A model generated the notes under the pieces. That model saw only the letters and a list, made by a program, of their open reading frames with translations, did no database searches and was not told where the DNA came from. Positions 8,770-18,956 of a stretch of DNA of 64,000 nt are shown here, in pieces. Within the stretch, counting starts at the first letter, position 1; each line of letters begins with the position of its first letter. The stretch covers positions 434,001 through 498,000 of the forward strand of contig CAWCEP010000005.1 in NCBI GenBank assembly GCA_963794615.1, given 5' to 3'. The position numbers and the translations under genes are program-made. Source of the stretch: Chersky-840 sp963794615. GTDB lineage: Bacteria; Actinomycetota; Acidimicrobiia; Acidimicrobiales; UBA8190.

Positions 8770-10014
8770 GTGCTGGCACTGTCGCTCGACGTGAGCGCGG
8801 TCCCCGCCCGGCCCGTCGGCGCCGGGCGCTACACGATCGACCTCGCCACGGCCCTGTTGGCGCGCGACGACGTCGCATTGACGTTGTGGTGCCGTCGCCA
8901 TGACGGCCGCGTTGGCGCGACCTGAGCGCGGCGGCGGCCCGGACGTCGGTACGGGCCGTGCGTCGCCCGGGCGTCGGCCTGCCCGCCTGATGTGGGAGCA
9001 GACCCGGCTCCCCGGTCTGCTCGCCTCCGCATCCGTCGACGTGCACCACGGGCCGCACTACACCATGCCCGAGCACTCCTCGACTGCCACGCGTCGTGAC
9101 CATTCACGACCTCACGTTCCTCGACCATCCCGAGTGGCACGAGCGGGGCAAGGTCGTCGTGTTCCGTCGGGCCATCCGGGTGGCGGCCCGCCACGCCGAC
9201 GCCATCGTGTGCGTGAGCGGTCGAACCGCCGATCGTCTCGGCGAACTGTGCGCGCCGACGGGACGGGTGTTCGTGGTGCCCCACGGTGTCGACCACGACC
9301 GCTTCCGGCCCGAGCCCGATCCGAACGCCGGGGCGGTGTCGCCGGCGACGAGCCCGTCTCCGACGACGAGTTCCTCGGGCGGTTCGAGGTGCGTCCTCCC
9401 TATGTCCTGTTCGTGGGCACCCTCGAGCCCAGGAAGGCGGTCCCCGACCTGGTGGGCGCCTTCGACCGGGTCGCCACCGACCGGCCCGAGCTCTCCTTGG
9501 TCCTGGTCGGCCAACCGGGCTGGGGGGCGGAGGCGGTCGAGCAGTCCATACGACGAGGCCCGCGCCGCCGACCGCATCGTCCGCACCGGATACGTCCCCG
9601 ACGACGCCGTGCCGGCGCTCCTGCGGCGGGCCGCGGTGGCGGCCTATCCGTCCTACGAGGAGGGTTTCGGGCTTCCCGCCCTCGAAGCGCTGGCGTGCGG
9701 GACACCCCTCGTCACCACCTCGGGCACGGCGATGGCCGAGATTTCGGGAGGAGCGGCGGTCCTGGTGGCGCCGGGATCGGTGCCCGAGCTCGCCGATGCC
9801 CTCGACCGAGGTCGTGGACGGGGGAGCCGCCGTCGAGGCGAGACGGCGAGTGGGTCTCGAGGTGGCCGGCCGTCGCACCTGGGCGGCAAGTGCCGCCGAC
9901 CACATGGCCGCCTACCGGTGGGCGGCGCGACGCACGGTGTCGGCTCCACCGGGGTCTTCGCCCCCGTCTTCACCTCGATCTTCTCCGCCGGGCGATCGGA
10001 GCGGTCCCCGGTAA
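8770..10014 (+). CDS. GT4 glycosyltransferase, third tandem copy, frame broken
   Basis: Third paralogue. GTG 8770 opens LALSLDVSAVPARPVGAGRY, then MWEQTRLPGLLASASVDVHH, VVTIHDLTFLDHPEWHERGK, VCVSGRTADRLGELCAPTGR, FVVPHGVDHDRFRPEPDPN, VLFVGTLEPRKAVPDLVGAF, TGYVPDDAVPALLRRAAV and YEEGFGLPALEALACGTP follow in changing frames. Shifts lie near 8905, 9085, 9335, 9545 and 9805. It ends at 10014, 10 bp before the next gene. The three copies share the EPRK and E-x7-E motifs but differ at the N-terminus, consistent with the same donor class and different acceptors. Confidence 0.75.
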
Positions 10015-10017
10015 GGT
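10012..10017 (+). promoter_or_regulatory. Candidate -10 element TAAGGT
   Basis: TAAGGT overlaps the end of the third GT4 gene and finishes 7 bp before GTG 10025, the spacing expected for a transcript starting at the initiation codon. Confidence 0.5.
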
Positions 10018-10024
10018 TCGGCGC

Positions 10025-10921
10025 GTGCGTGCCCTGGTGACCGGAGCAAGAGGCTTCGTCGGCTCGTGGCTGACCGCCCATCTCGTCGAGAGCGGGGACG
10101 ACGTGGTGGCGATCGATCACGAGGTGGAGATCACCGATGGGGACGCGGTGCGCGCCGCGGTGTCGGCGGCCGCCCCCGACGTGGTGTACCACCTGGCCGC
10201 GCTCGCCAGTGTGGGGCAGTCGTGGACCGACCCCAACGAGGTCCTCCGCGTCAATGCCACCGGGACGTTGTACGTGCTCGAAGCGGCCCGGGCCTGCCCG
10301 CATCCCCCCCGGGTGCTCATGACGAGCTCGGCCGAGGTGTACGGGGCTGTTCCGCCAGAGCTCCTGCCCGTCACCGAGGACGCGCCGCTCGCCCCGGTGA
10401 CCCCGTACGCAGCTTCCAAGGTGGCCGCCGAGTACCTCGGGGTCCAGGCTCACCTCGCCTACGGGCTGCCCGTGATCCGCATGCGTCCCTTCAACCACGT
10501 GGGCCCCGGGCAATCCTCGGCCTTCGTCGTCTCCGCACTGGCGCAGCGCATCGTCGAGGCGCGCCGCACCGGTGCCGACAGCATCGTGGTGGGGAACCTG
10601 GCCGCTCGGCGTGATCTCACCGATGTGCGCGACGTGGTCCGGGCCTATCGGCTCCTGGCCGAGCGCGGCGTGGCCGGCGAGGTCTACAACGTGTGCAGCG
10701 GCCGCGACATCGCCATCGCCGACGTTGCCCTGCAGTTGCTGAGCCTGGCCGGCGTGGACCTGCAGTTCGAGGTCGACCCGGATCTGAACCGGCCCGTCGA
10801 CGTTCCCGTCGTGCGCGGTGATTTCACCAAGCTGCACGAGGCGACGGGATGGGAGCCGCGCCTCAGCCTCGACCAGACACTGCTCGACGTCCTCGAGCAG
10901 TGGAGCGAACGCGCCGCATAG
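10025..10921 (+). CDS. GDP-mannose 4,6-dehydratase-like SDR
   Basis: Extended SDR acting on a nucleotide-sugar, intact at 298 residues. Motifs are VTGARGFVGSWLTAHLVESG (NAD binding), VYHLAALASVGQSW, MTSSAEVYGAVP, the catalytic Y-x-x-x-K in TPYAASKVAAEYLG, and MRPFNHVGPGQ. The ordering and the NHVGPGQ motif are those of GMD/RMD-type enzymes that make GDP-deoxymannoses such as GDP-rhamnose. It follows the GT4 cluster and has its own leaderless-type promoter. GTG 10025 starts directly at the Rossmann strand, normal for the family. RmlB-like dTDP-sugar activity is the alternative. Confidence 0.85.
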   Translation: MRALVTGARGFVGSWLTAHLVESGDDVVAIDHEVEITDGDAVRAAVSAAAPDVVYHLAALASVGQSWTDPNEVLRVNATGTLYVLEAARACPHPPRVLMTSSAEVYGAVPPELLPVTEDAPLAPVTPYAASKVAAEYLGVQAHLAYGLPVIRMRPFNHVGPGQSSAFVVSALAQRIVEARRTGADSIVVGNLAARRDLTDVRDVVRAYRLLAERGVAGEVYNVCSGRDIAIADVALQLLSLAGVDLQFEVDPDLNRPVDVPVVRGDFTKLHEATGWEPRLSLDQTLLDVLEQWSERAA

Positions 10922-10958
10922 CCGCCCCGTCCACTCGGCGTGCGGCCCCCGGGTCCGG

Positions 10959-11003
10959 ACGCGCCCCGGGCGCCCCGCGTCGTGCGAGGCGCCCGGGGCG
11001 CGT
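10959..11003. terminator. Bidirectional hairpin terminator between convergent genes
   Basis: Perfect 16-bp inverted repeat: ACGCGCCCCGGGCGCC at 10959-10974 and its complement at 10988-11003, with a 13-nt loop. It sits between genes converging at 10921 and 11024. There is no T-run, as is common in GC-rich actinobacteria. Confidence 0.7.
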
Positions 11004-11023
11004 CGGGGTGTCGCCGGGGTCGG

Positions 11024-11386
11024 TCAGGCGGCCTGGTGCAGGAGCTTCCGCAGCTGCTGGCGAACCTCGCGGGCCTGGGTGTGCGCCTGCTTGGCCAGAT
11101 CGCGGGCGGGCTCGGGGAGGCGGTCCTCGATCGGGGCCAGCGAGGCCTCGATGCGGCCGATGACCTGCTCGACCGCGTCGTCGACGTCCTTCACGCGCTT
11201 GGTGACCTCGCCGCGCACGTCGCCGAGTTGGGGCGGGACCAGGTTGCGGTCGGTGAGGCGCTTCTGCAGCTCCTGGCGCCGGACCTGGGCGCGCTGGAAT
11301 CCGAGCACGCCCAGGCCGACCACTACGTAGGCGGCGTCCCTGGCGGTCTTGGTGATCTCGTCGGTTACGTCCTTGAACTCGGGCAT
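11024..11386 (-). CDS. Small membrane-anchored coiled-coil protein, unknown function
   Basis: 120 residues. A short N-terminal helix is followed by a hydrophobic stretch at about 18-31 (AAYVVVGLGVLGF), then a long charged amphipathic helix to the end (VTKRVKDVDDAVEQVIGRIE; AHTQAREVRQQLRKLL) with apolipoprotein- or phasin-like heptads. I do not recognise the family. It is one of few genes here with a classical start region: AGGAAGGA lies 8 bp before ATG 11386, behind an SD-bearing leader of about 45 nt and a near-consensus promoter. It is monocistronic and isolated by a strong terminator. Confidence 0.7.
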   Translation of the reverse strand: MPEFKDVTDEITKTARDAAYVVVGLGVLGFQRAQVRRQELQKRLTDRNLVPPQLGDVRGEVTKRVKDVDDAVEQVIGRIEASLAPIEDRLPEPARDLAKQAHTQAREVRQQLRKLLHQAA

Positions 11387-11434
11387 GTGAGTGTCCTTCC
11401 TGTCGAGAATCCCGGGGGCGGGCTCTTGCTAACT

Positions 11435-11463
11435 ATTGTACAGGGAGGCGCTAACAGTTGCAA
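11435..11463 (-). promoter_or_regulatory. Canonical -35/-10 promoter with flanking inverted repeat
   Basis: Minus strand -35 TTGCAA (11458-11463), 17-bp spacer, -10 TACAAT (11435-11440). CTTGCTAACT at 11425-11434 and AGTTGCAAG at 11456-11464 form an imperfect inverted repeat bracketing the -10 and covering the -35, a possible operator. Confidence 0.7.
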
Positions 11464-11533
11464 GCACTCTGTCGACCCCGCTCCGGGGTCCTCGCCGGGC
11501 CCCGACGCCTGGGGAACCGAGGGGAGCGACGGG

Positions 11534-11539
11534 TAGCCT
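11534..11539 (+). promoter_or_regulatory. Candidate -10 element TAGCCT
   Basis: TAGCCT ends 10 bp before ATG 11550 of the giant GT2 gene, with no Shine-Dalgarno sequence between. Confidence 0.5.
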
Positions 11540-11549
11540 CTTGGCCCTG

Positions 11550-14500
11550 ATGGAGACCCATATCGCTCCGCCGGTCGTGGCCGTGATCGTCACGAGCAAC
11601 CCCGGGGAGTGGTTCGAGGAGACCCTGGAGGCCTTCGCCGCCCAGGATTATCCCGAGTTATCGGTCTTGGTGTTGGACGCGGCCAGCAACGTCGACCCGA
11701 CGCCGCGCGTGGCGCGTGTGCTTCCTGGGGCTTTTGTTCGCCTCATGCCGTCGAACGGGGGTTTCGGAGCGACCGCCAACGAAGTGTTGACGATGGTGGA
11801 GGGCGCGCCGCTGTTGTTGTTCTGTCACGACGACGTCGCTCCCGACCCTGACGCCGTCCACATCCTCGTCGAGGAGTCGTTCCGCTCCAACGCCGGCGTG
11901 GTGGCGCCGAAACTGGTGAGTTGGGACGACCCCACGAAGCTGCTCCACGTGGGCATGGCGGTGGACAAAGGCGGCGCTGTCGTCGACCGGATGGAGCCCG
12001 GGGAGATCGACCACGGTCAGCACGACGCGGTGCGCGACGTCTTTCTCGCCCCGGGGGGATGCACCTTGGTCCGCTCCGACCTGTTCGCCGAGCTCGGCGG
12101 CTTCGATCCCGAGATCTTCGCCATGGGGGAGGACCTCGACCTGTGTTGGCGGGCGCAGATCCTGGGGGCGCGGGTGGTGGTAGCGCCCGGGGCGGTTGTC
12201 CGACACCTCGAGATGTTGGCCAGTGGCCGACGCGCCCTTCCCGAGCACATCGGGTCGGCGTCCCCGGGGGACCCCGACCCGGTCGCCCTCCTCGTCGACG
12301 CCCACCGTGGGGCCGACGGGGCCGACGGGGCCGACGGGGCCGACGGGGCCGACGGGACGGCGGCGGCGGTCGTCTCCGGAGCCGAAGCCGGAGCTGCGGG
12401 CGCCACACCCGGGCGCCGACGGAGCCGGGCGGGACACGGTGCCCACGGTCGTCAGTCCCGCGTGACCCTCCAGTCGCTGCAACGACGCCACGAGCTGCAC
12501 GCCGCGCTCAAGGCCTACGGACCGTTCCATCTCGTGCGCGTCGTCCCGCAGATCGCGTTGCTCTCGCTGGCGGAATACGTCATCGCCGTGGTGACGGGTC
12601 ACCGAGACCGCGCCGTGGCCGTGGCGCAGGCGTGGCGGTGGAACCTCGCCAACCGTCGGACGTTGCGCGCCGCGCGTGCCGAGGTGCGGGCCCATCGGCG
12701 GATCGACGACGCCACGGTTCGTCGACTGCAATTGCACGGGAGCGCGCGACTCAACGCCTACGTCCGACGCGCCGTCACCCACGGGCTGCAAGCCGCCAAC
12801 TTGGGAGGGGCCCACCGCGACAGCGAGCTCTTGCCCGCCGATGACAGCGCCGACGATGCCTCGACGTCCGACGGTCTCACGCCGCCCGAGGTGACGGCGG
12901 GCACCGCCCTGGGCCCGGCCACGTCGACGCGGTGGCTGGTGTGGCTGGCCGCCGCGCTGGTCGTGGTGTTCGGGACGCGACAGCTGTTCGGATCGGGCCT
13001 TCCCGTCGTCGGCCAGCTCCTGCCCATGCCATCGTGGTCGACGCTCCTGCACCGCTTCGTGTCGGGATGGCAGCCCACCGGCGTGGGGACGACCGACCCG
13101 GCCACGCCCGCGACCGGCATCCTGGGCGTCGCCGGCATGCTCCTGTTCGGCGGCGTGGGGTTGCTCGAGAAGATCGTCGTCCTCGGCTGCATCCCCGTCG
13201 GCGCCATCGGGATGGCCCGGCTGACCCGGCCGCTCGGTACGGCCTGGGCGCGGGTGACCTCGACGGTGATCTATCTCGCCATCCCGGTTCCCTATGACGC
13301 CTTGGCCACCGCGCACTGGGACGCCCTCGTCATGTACGCGGCGTGTCCGTGGATCGTCCATCTCCTGAGCCAAGCGTCGCGTGTCGACCCCTACGCCGAC
13401 ACCGGCCCGGTGAGCGAGTCCAACGGGTCGGGTACCGTCGACGAGACCGCCCTCAGCCCTCACGTCACGGGGAACGGCGTCATCGGCACCGGCGTCATCG
13501 GCACCGGCGTCATCGGCACGCGTCATCCACGGCGCCCCCCGCCCACCGGGCCTGGTCACGTTCCGCTCGGGCGTGGCGCCATTCGCTCGTCGGGTGGAGC
13601 CTCGCACTCGGGCTGCTCGACGCCCTCGTCACCGCGATGGCGCCGTCGACGGCGCTCGTGACGTTGGTGGTGGGGCTGGGCCTCGCCCTCGGCAATGTCG
13701 TGTCGCAGGGAACCGCCGGGCTGCGAGCCGCCGGGCGCGTCGCCGCGACCGCGCTCGGCGCCACCGTGGTGGCGGTGCTGCTCTTGGCGCCCTGGTCCTT
13801 CGCCGTGCTCGGCGCCCCGGGACGGTGGCAGACCCTGGCCGGTGTCCCGGTGGCGTCGTCGTCGGGCGCGGGATGGGGCGAGCTCCTGCGGTTGGCGGTC
13901 GGTCCCATCGGTGACGCCGCCCTGGGCTGGGCCTTCCTCGCGGCGGCCGCGTTGCCGCTGCTCATCGGGGCCCGCTCCCGACTGGCCTGGGCCGGTCGGG
14001 CCTGGTCGATCACCGTGGTGGCCTGGGCCGTGGCGTGGCTGGCGGGGCGCGGTGGACTCGGGCCGCTCGCCATCGCCCCCCAGGTGCTGCTCGTGCCGGC
14101 CGGGGTCGGCATCGCCATGGCGGTCGGACTCGGGGTGGCCGCCTTCCAGCTCGATCTCCCCGGCTACCGGTTCGGGTGGCGTCAGGTCGCCGCGGTGACA
14201 GCCGCCGTCGCCGCCGTCGTGGGCATGCTGCCCGTGCTGGTCGGGAGCCTGGGGGGGCGTTGGGACCTGGTCCCGTCGGGCTACGCCGAGGCCACGTCCT
14301 GGATGTCGGCCAACAAGGCCCAGGGCGACTTCCGCGTGGTGTGGATCGGCGACCCTCGCGTGTTGCCGGGCAACGGGTGGGAGCTGTCCCCGGGCCTCGC
14401 CTACACCGTCAGCGAGGACGGTCTCCCCGACATCACCGGCGTGTGGCCGGGTTCGCCGCCGGGCCAAGCCGCCCAGATCGGCACCGACATCCGGCTGGCC

Positions 14501-15235
14501 CGGAACCATGCCACCGTGCGGCTGGGTCGGTTGCTGGCGCCGTACGCGGTCCGGTACGTGGTGGTGGTCGACACGCTGGCCCCCTCGATTCCCGGGCTGC
14601 AGACCCCCATCTCGCACCCGGTCCCCGGCGACCTGCTCGGTTCGTTGGCGGCGCAGATCGACCTCCGCCAGATCATCTCCCAAGGTGGGTTCGACGTCTT
14701 CGTCGACCCGACGGCGCTGCCGTTGCGGGCCACCCGGTCGGGAGCCGGTGCCCCCGGCTCGCCCGAGTCGGCCGTCACCGGTGTCGACCCCGCCCTCTCG
14801 GGGTGGCGCCCGGCGCTGGTCGGCTCGCCCGGTGCCACCAGTGTCACGGGCCGCGTCGGGGCCGGGACCGTCCTCGACGCGGTGGCTCCGGCCGCGGATT
14901 GGCGCCTGACCGGGCCCGACGGAGCGGTCGTGCACTCGAAGACCGCCTTCGGCTACGCGCCCACCTTCTCCACGTCGCGACCGGGGACGGTCACCGTCGC
15001 CTTCGTCGGGTCGGGGGCGCACGGCTTCGAGATCGGGGTCGAGACTGCGGCCTGGATCGTGCTGGCGGCCGCGCTGGCGGGCCGGCGTTGGTGGCTCGAC
15101 TGGTGGTGGGGACCACTTGGCGGTGGCCCCAGACGACGCCGCCGAGCGCGCCTGGCGTCAGGGCCGATCATCACGCAGTCGCATGTCGAACCGGCCGACG
15201 AGCCCGCCGATGGTGCGAGCCGGGTGGTCCTGTGA
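11550..15235 (+). CDS. Giant family 2 glycosyltransferase fused to a multi-pass membrane domain
   Basis: About 1,228 residues. The N-terminal 250 are a GT-A domain: VAVIVTSNPGEWFEETLEAF, LFCHDDVAPDPD (acidic metal motif near residue 93), FLAPGGCTLVRSDLF and MGEDLDLCWRAQ. A low-complexity linker contains five GAD repeats. From about residue 455 come many membrane helices (WLVWLAAALVVVFG; LLEKIVVLGCIPVGAIGMA; ATALGATVVAVLLLAPW), then an extracytoplasmic part and a last helix (AAWIVLAAALAG). The frame shifts near 13520, right after a 15-bp triple repeat. Actinobacteria have such large GT2s upstream of DUF5719 genes near manB, as here, so a conserved envelope role is likely; the sugar is unknown. 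Confidence 0.8.
12312..12356 (+). repeat. Tandem repeat, 9 bp x 5
   Basis: Five exact copies of gccgacggg encode Gly-Ala-Asp repeats in the linker between the GT2 and membrane domains. Confidence 0.95.
13476..13520 (+). repeat. Tandem repeat, 15 bp x 3
   Basis: Three copies of ggcgtcatcggcacc (last base G in the third) encode GVIGT repeats; the gene's frame break follows immediately. Confidence 0.95.
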
Positions 15236-15294
15236 GCGCGGTCCGGTGAGAGACGATTCGGTGAGCGGCGCGGTCCGGTGAGCCCGGTGATGTC

Positions 15295-16759
15295 GTGACC
15301 GGGTCGCTGCGGCGTTCCCTCATGATCGTGGTCCTGGTGGCGATCTTGATCCTGACCGGGATCTCGGACCGGCTCGTCGGCCGGACCACGGTGCCGGCTC
15401 CCGCTCCGGCCGCCACGGCGTTGTCCACGCTCCGGGTGGCGCCGGCGGCTCACACCGAGTCGTCGGCATGGTTCTGTGCCGGCGGGAGCGGTGCCCAGGG
15501 AGGCGCCCCCGCCACCATCGTGCTCACCAACGCCGGCCATCATCCCGTGCACGGCACGTTGACCGCGGTCTCCGCCCTCGCCGCCGGGGCGCCGCAGCCG
15601 GGCCCGTGGGCGGGTGCACACAGCGTGTCGCTGACGGTTCCCACCGACAGCCAGGTGGCGGTGGGCGCGGACCAGCTGGGATCGACCGGCCTGGTGGCGG
15701 CGGCGGTGGTGCTCGACGGAGGCGGTGTGGCGGTGTCGGAGTCGGTGCAGAGCCCGCTCGGGTGGAGCATGGCTCCGTGCGCGCCGTCGACCGGCACCGA
15801 CTGGTACTTCGCCCACGGCGCCACGGCCCAGGGTGGTGGACTGATCCTGTCCCTGTTCAATCCGGCCGCCACCGACGCCGTGGTGGACATCTCCCTGGTG
15901 TCGGCGACGGCGGGCTATCTCGCTCCTGCCGCCTACCAGGGCATCGACATCGCGCCCGGATCCCTCGTCACGGAGAACATCGGGGACCACGTCGCCGACG
16001 ATCCGGCCGTGGCCACCGAGGTGTCGACGCTGTCGGGGGCCATCGTGGCGACGCGAGTTGCAGTCGGTGGGGACCCCGGGCGACGGCGGGATCTCGCTCA
16101 CCCTGGGGAGCCCGGCTCCCGCCGCTCGGTGGGTCTTTCCCCAGAGCACCGGGATCGCGGAAGGAAGCGTCGCCTTCGATGTCCTGAACCCGACCTCGAG
16201 CCCCGCCGTCGTATCGGTGGACATCGGCCTGTCCCAAGGAGCGGGCGCCGAGCCGCTGGCCATGCACGTCCCGGCCCAGTCCGTCGTGACGCTCACCGCC
16301 CAGAGTCAGACCCGGATCCCGATCGGCGTCCCGTACTCGCTCGTCTTCTCGACCACCGGGGGCGGCATCGTGGTGAGCAGGGAGGTGGTGGCTCCGGCGG
16401 GCTCGCCGGCCGGCGTCCCCGAGGTCGGGGTGGTGCCGGGCGTGCCGGGGGGCGCCACCCGTTGGGTCCTGCCCGCCGTGGCGACGCCCGGCACCGCGGC
16501 GTGGGCGTTCGCGGTCGTCGATCTCGGCCCCAAAGCGACCACGGTGAAGCTCCTGACCCCGAGCGGACGGCCCATCGCCGGCCAGCCCACCCGTCGTGTC
16601 GAGCCCGGCTCGCCGCTCGTCATCGGGCCCCTCCCGGGGGCACCGTTCGGGACCGTGCCTTTCGAGGTCGTCGCCACCCAACCGGTCGCCGTCGAGCTCG
16701 ACGCCGCCCCCGTGCTCGTGCCCGGGGCCGTGGTGGTGCCCTCGTTCGCTCCTTCGTAG
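15295..16759 (+). CDS. DUF5719-type extracytoplasmic protein, frame broken once
   Basis: GTG 15295 opens an N-terminal signal-anchor (SLMIVVLVAILILTGI). The rest is a repeated beta-rich fold in which segments like WYFAHGATAQGGGLILSLFN and RWVFPQSTGIAEGSVAFDVL recur, alternating with NP/VDIS-type strands. That pattern, and the place directly after the giant GT2, match DUF5719 proteins of actinobacteria; no enzyme function is known for them. The frame changes near 16060 by one surplus base and the second part ends at TAG 16759. It lies outside the membrane and may partner the GT2. Confidence 0.7.
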
Positions 16760-16764
16760 AGGCG

Positions 16765-16800
16765 GCGGTCTCACAGACCGCGTCGCCGGGGCGGGCGACG
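16765..16800. terminator. Two tandem hairpins between convergent genes
   Basis: GCGGTCT-CAC-AGACCGC (16765-16781) and an abutting CGTCGCC...GGCGACG hairpin (16781-16800) lie between the DUF5719 gene and ftsH, which converge. Probably a bidirectional terminator. Confidence 0.55.
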
Positions 16801-16813
16801 GTGGCGGAACCGC

Positions 16814-18872
16814 TCAGTCGGGCTTGGCGCTCGAGCCCGTGGGCTCAGGTGTCACGGCGGGAACGTCGGACTCGGCGCCGTTGCCCGACGCACCGGCTTC
16901 GGCACCGGAACCGGCACCGTTGGCGGTCGTGAAGTGCGATGCCATGACGGCGGCTTCGTGGACGGGACGACCGTAGGCGGTGTCGACGAGCTTGCTGACC
17001 TCGCCCCCGTCGAGCGTCTCGCGCTCGAGCAGGGCTCGCGCCACGGCGTCGAGCCCACCGCGGTGGCGGCTCAGCAACTCGATGGCCCGCTCCTCCTGCT
17101 GGCGCAGGATCCGGGCGATCTCGGCGTCGACCACCCGGGCGGTGTCCTCGGAGTAGTCACGGGAATGCAAGAGGTCTTCGCCGAGGAAGACCATGCCCTG
17201 CGACCCCCACGCCATGGGCCCGAGCTCTTCGCTCATTCCCCATTCGCGCACCATCTTCCGGGCCAGCTCGGTGTTGCCGACGAGGTCGTTGCTGGCGCCG
17301 GTGGAGAGGTCGCCGTAGACGAGGAGCTCCGCGGCGCGCCCGCCCATGCGCACCGCGAGCGAGTCCTCGATCACGTCGCGGGGGTAGATGTGGCGCTCCT
17401 CGATGGGCAGCTGCTGGGTCACGCCCAAGGCCAGGCCGGTGGGCAGGATGGTGACCTTGTGGACGGGGTCGGCGTGCTCGAGCACGTAGGCGAGCACGGC
17501 GTGACCACCTTCGTGGAAGGCGACGCGCTCCTTCTCGGGCTCGGACAGGACGAGGCTCTCGCGACGCTGCCCCATGAGCACCCGGTCGCGGGCCGCCTCG
17601 AAGTCCTGCTGGTCGACCTGGTGCGAGCCGCGCCGCACGGCGTGCAGTGCGGCCTCGTTGACGAGGTTGGCGAGGTCGGCGCCGCTCATGCCCGGGGTGC
17701 CGCGCGCCACGAGCTCGAGGTCGACGTTGTCGCCGATCCGCTTGTCCTTGCAGTGGACCTTCAGGATCGGCAGGCGCTCCTCGAGGTCCGGGAAGGGGGA
17801 CGACGATCTGGCGGTCGAAGCGGCCCGGCCGCAGCAGGGCGGGGTCGAGGATGTCGGGGCGGTTCGTCGCCGCGATGATGACGACGCCCTCGGCGGGGTC
17901 GAAGCCGTCCATCTCCGAGAGCATCTGGTTGAGGGTCTGCTCCCGCTCGTCGTGGCCGCCGCCGAGCCCGGCGCCGCGCTTGCGGCCGATGGAGTCGATC
18001 TCGTCCACGAAGATGATGGCGGGTGCCTGCTTGCGGGCCGTCTGGAACAGGTCACGGACACGGCTGGCCCCGACGCCCACGAACATCTCCATGAAGTCCG
18101 ACCCGCTGACCGACAGGAACGGGACCCCCGCCTCGCCGGCCACGGCCCGGGCCAGGAGCGTCTTGCCGGTACCGGGCGGCCCGACCAGCAGGATGCCCTT
18201 GGGGATCTTGGCGCCGATGTCGCGGAAGCGGTGCGGCGACTTCAAGAAGTCGACCACCTCGCTGATCTCGACCTTCACCCCCTGGTAGCCGGCCACGTCG
18301 GAGAAGGTCGTGCGAGGACGCTCGGTCGTGTACAGCTTGGCGCGCGACCGCCCGATCGACATGATCCCCGACATCTGGCCCTGCGCCCGCCGGCTGATCC
18401 AGAAGAAGATGCCGACGAAGGCCACCAGGATGAGGATGGTGGGCAGCCACTGTCCGAGGGCGCTCTGCTGGGGCGTGTTGAAATTGACGGTCGCGATGTC
18501 CTTCTTCATGACCGTGACATCGTTCTGCGAGCGAGGGGTCGGGGCCCTTCACCGAGTAGCTCTGACCGTCCTGTTCAGCTTGCCGGTGATGATCCCCGTG
18601 GTGTTGTCGACGGTGGCCGACTGGACCTGGTGCGCTTCGACGTAATCCTGGAGGAAAGGCTTGTACTGGATCTGCTTGACCTGGGGATGGTTGATGAGGG
18701 CGGGGACGATCAGGACGGCGATGACCGCCACGATGAGCAGGGCGAAGACCCAGCGCCAGCTCTGGTCGCCCCCCGACGGCGTCTGCCCGCCCGGCCCACC
18801 CGACGCGGGACCGCCCGTCCCACCTGGGGTGGGACGTCCCGAACGGCGGTCGGGAAGAGAGGGGGGACTCAT
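16814..18872 (-). CDS. ftsH: ATP-dependent zinc metalloprotease FtsH, frame broken
   Basis: Membrane AAA+ protease that degrades misfolded membrane and regulatory proteins. Order: Gly/Pro-rich cytoplasmic N-terminus, TM1 (WVFALLIVAVIAVLIVPALI), periplasmic region, TM2 (PTILILVAFVGIFFWISR), Walker A GPPGTGKT, Walker B IIFVDEID, second region of homology AATNRPDILDPALLRPGRFD, and zinc site HEGGH (HExxH; more often HEAGH). About 686 residues. Frames shift near 18560, 18525 and 17797. The last is repaired by removing one C from a five-base run (plus-strand G-run 17795-17799), giving VVPFPDLEERLPIL. ATG 18872 follows TACCAT by 6 bp, a leaderless start. FtsH is usually essential or near-essential, so the breaks are most likely sequence errors. 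Confidence 0.93.
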
Positions 18873-18878
18873 TTCTCC

Positions 18879-18884
18879 ATGGTA
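18879..18884 (-). promoter_or_regulatory. Candidate -10 element TACCAT for ftsH
   Basis: TACCAT on the minus strand ends 6 bp before ATG 18872. GGAGAA in the gap is too close to the ATG to act as a normal ribosome-binding site. Confidence 0.5.
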
Positions 18885-18943
18885 CGCGCCCGCACCCCCG
18901 GCCATGCACGCATGGGCGAGATGGTTGGGATGCAGGTGATCGC

Positions 18944-18949
18944 TAACCT
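18944..18949 (+). promoter_or_regulatory. Candidate -10 element TAACCT
   Basis: TAACCT ends 7 bp before ATG 18957 of the CPBP protease gene; no Shine-Dalgarno sequence. Together with the ftsH element it makes a divergent promoter region. Confidence 0.55.
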
Positions 18950-18956
18950 TCGCCTG

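Noticed and set aside
12312..12356. Collagen-like domain in the giant GT2
   Set aside because: Only five GAD triplets with no Pro; a simple repeat-expansion linker.
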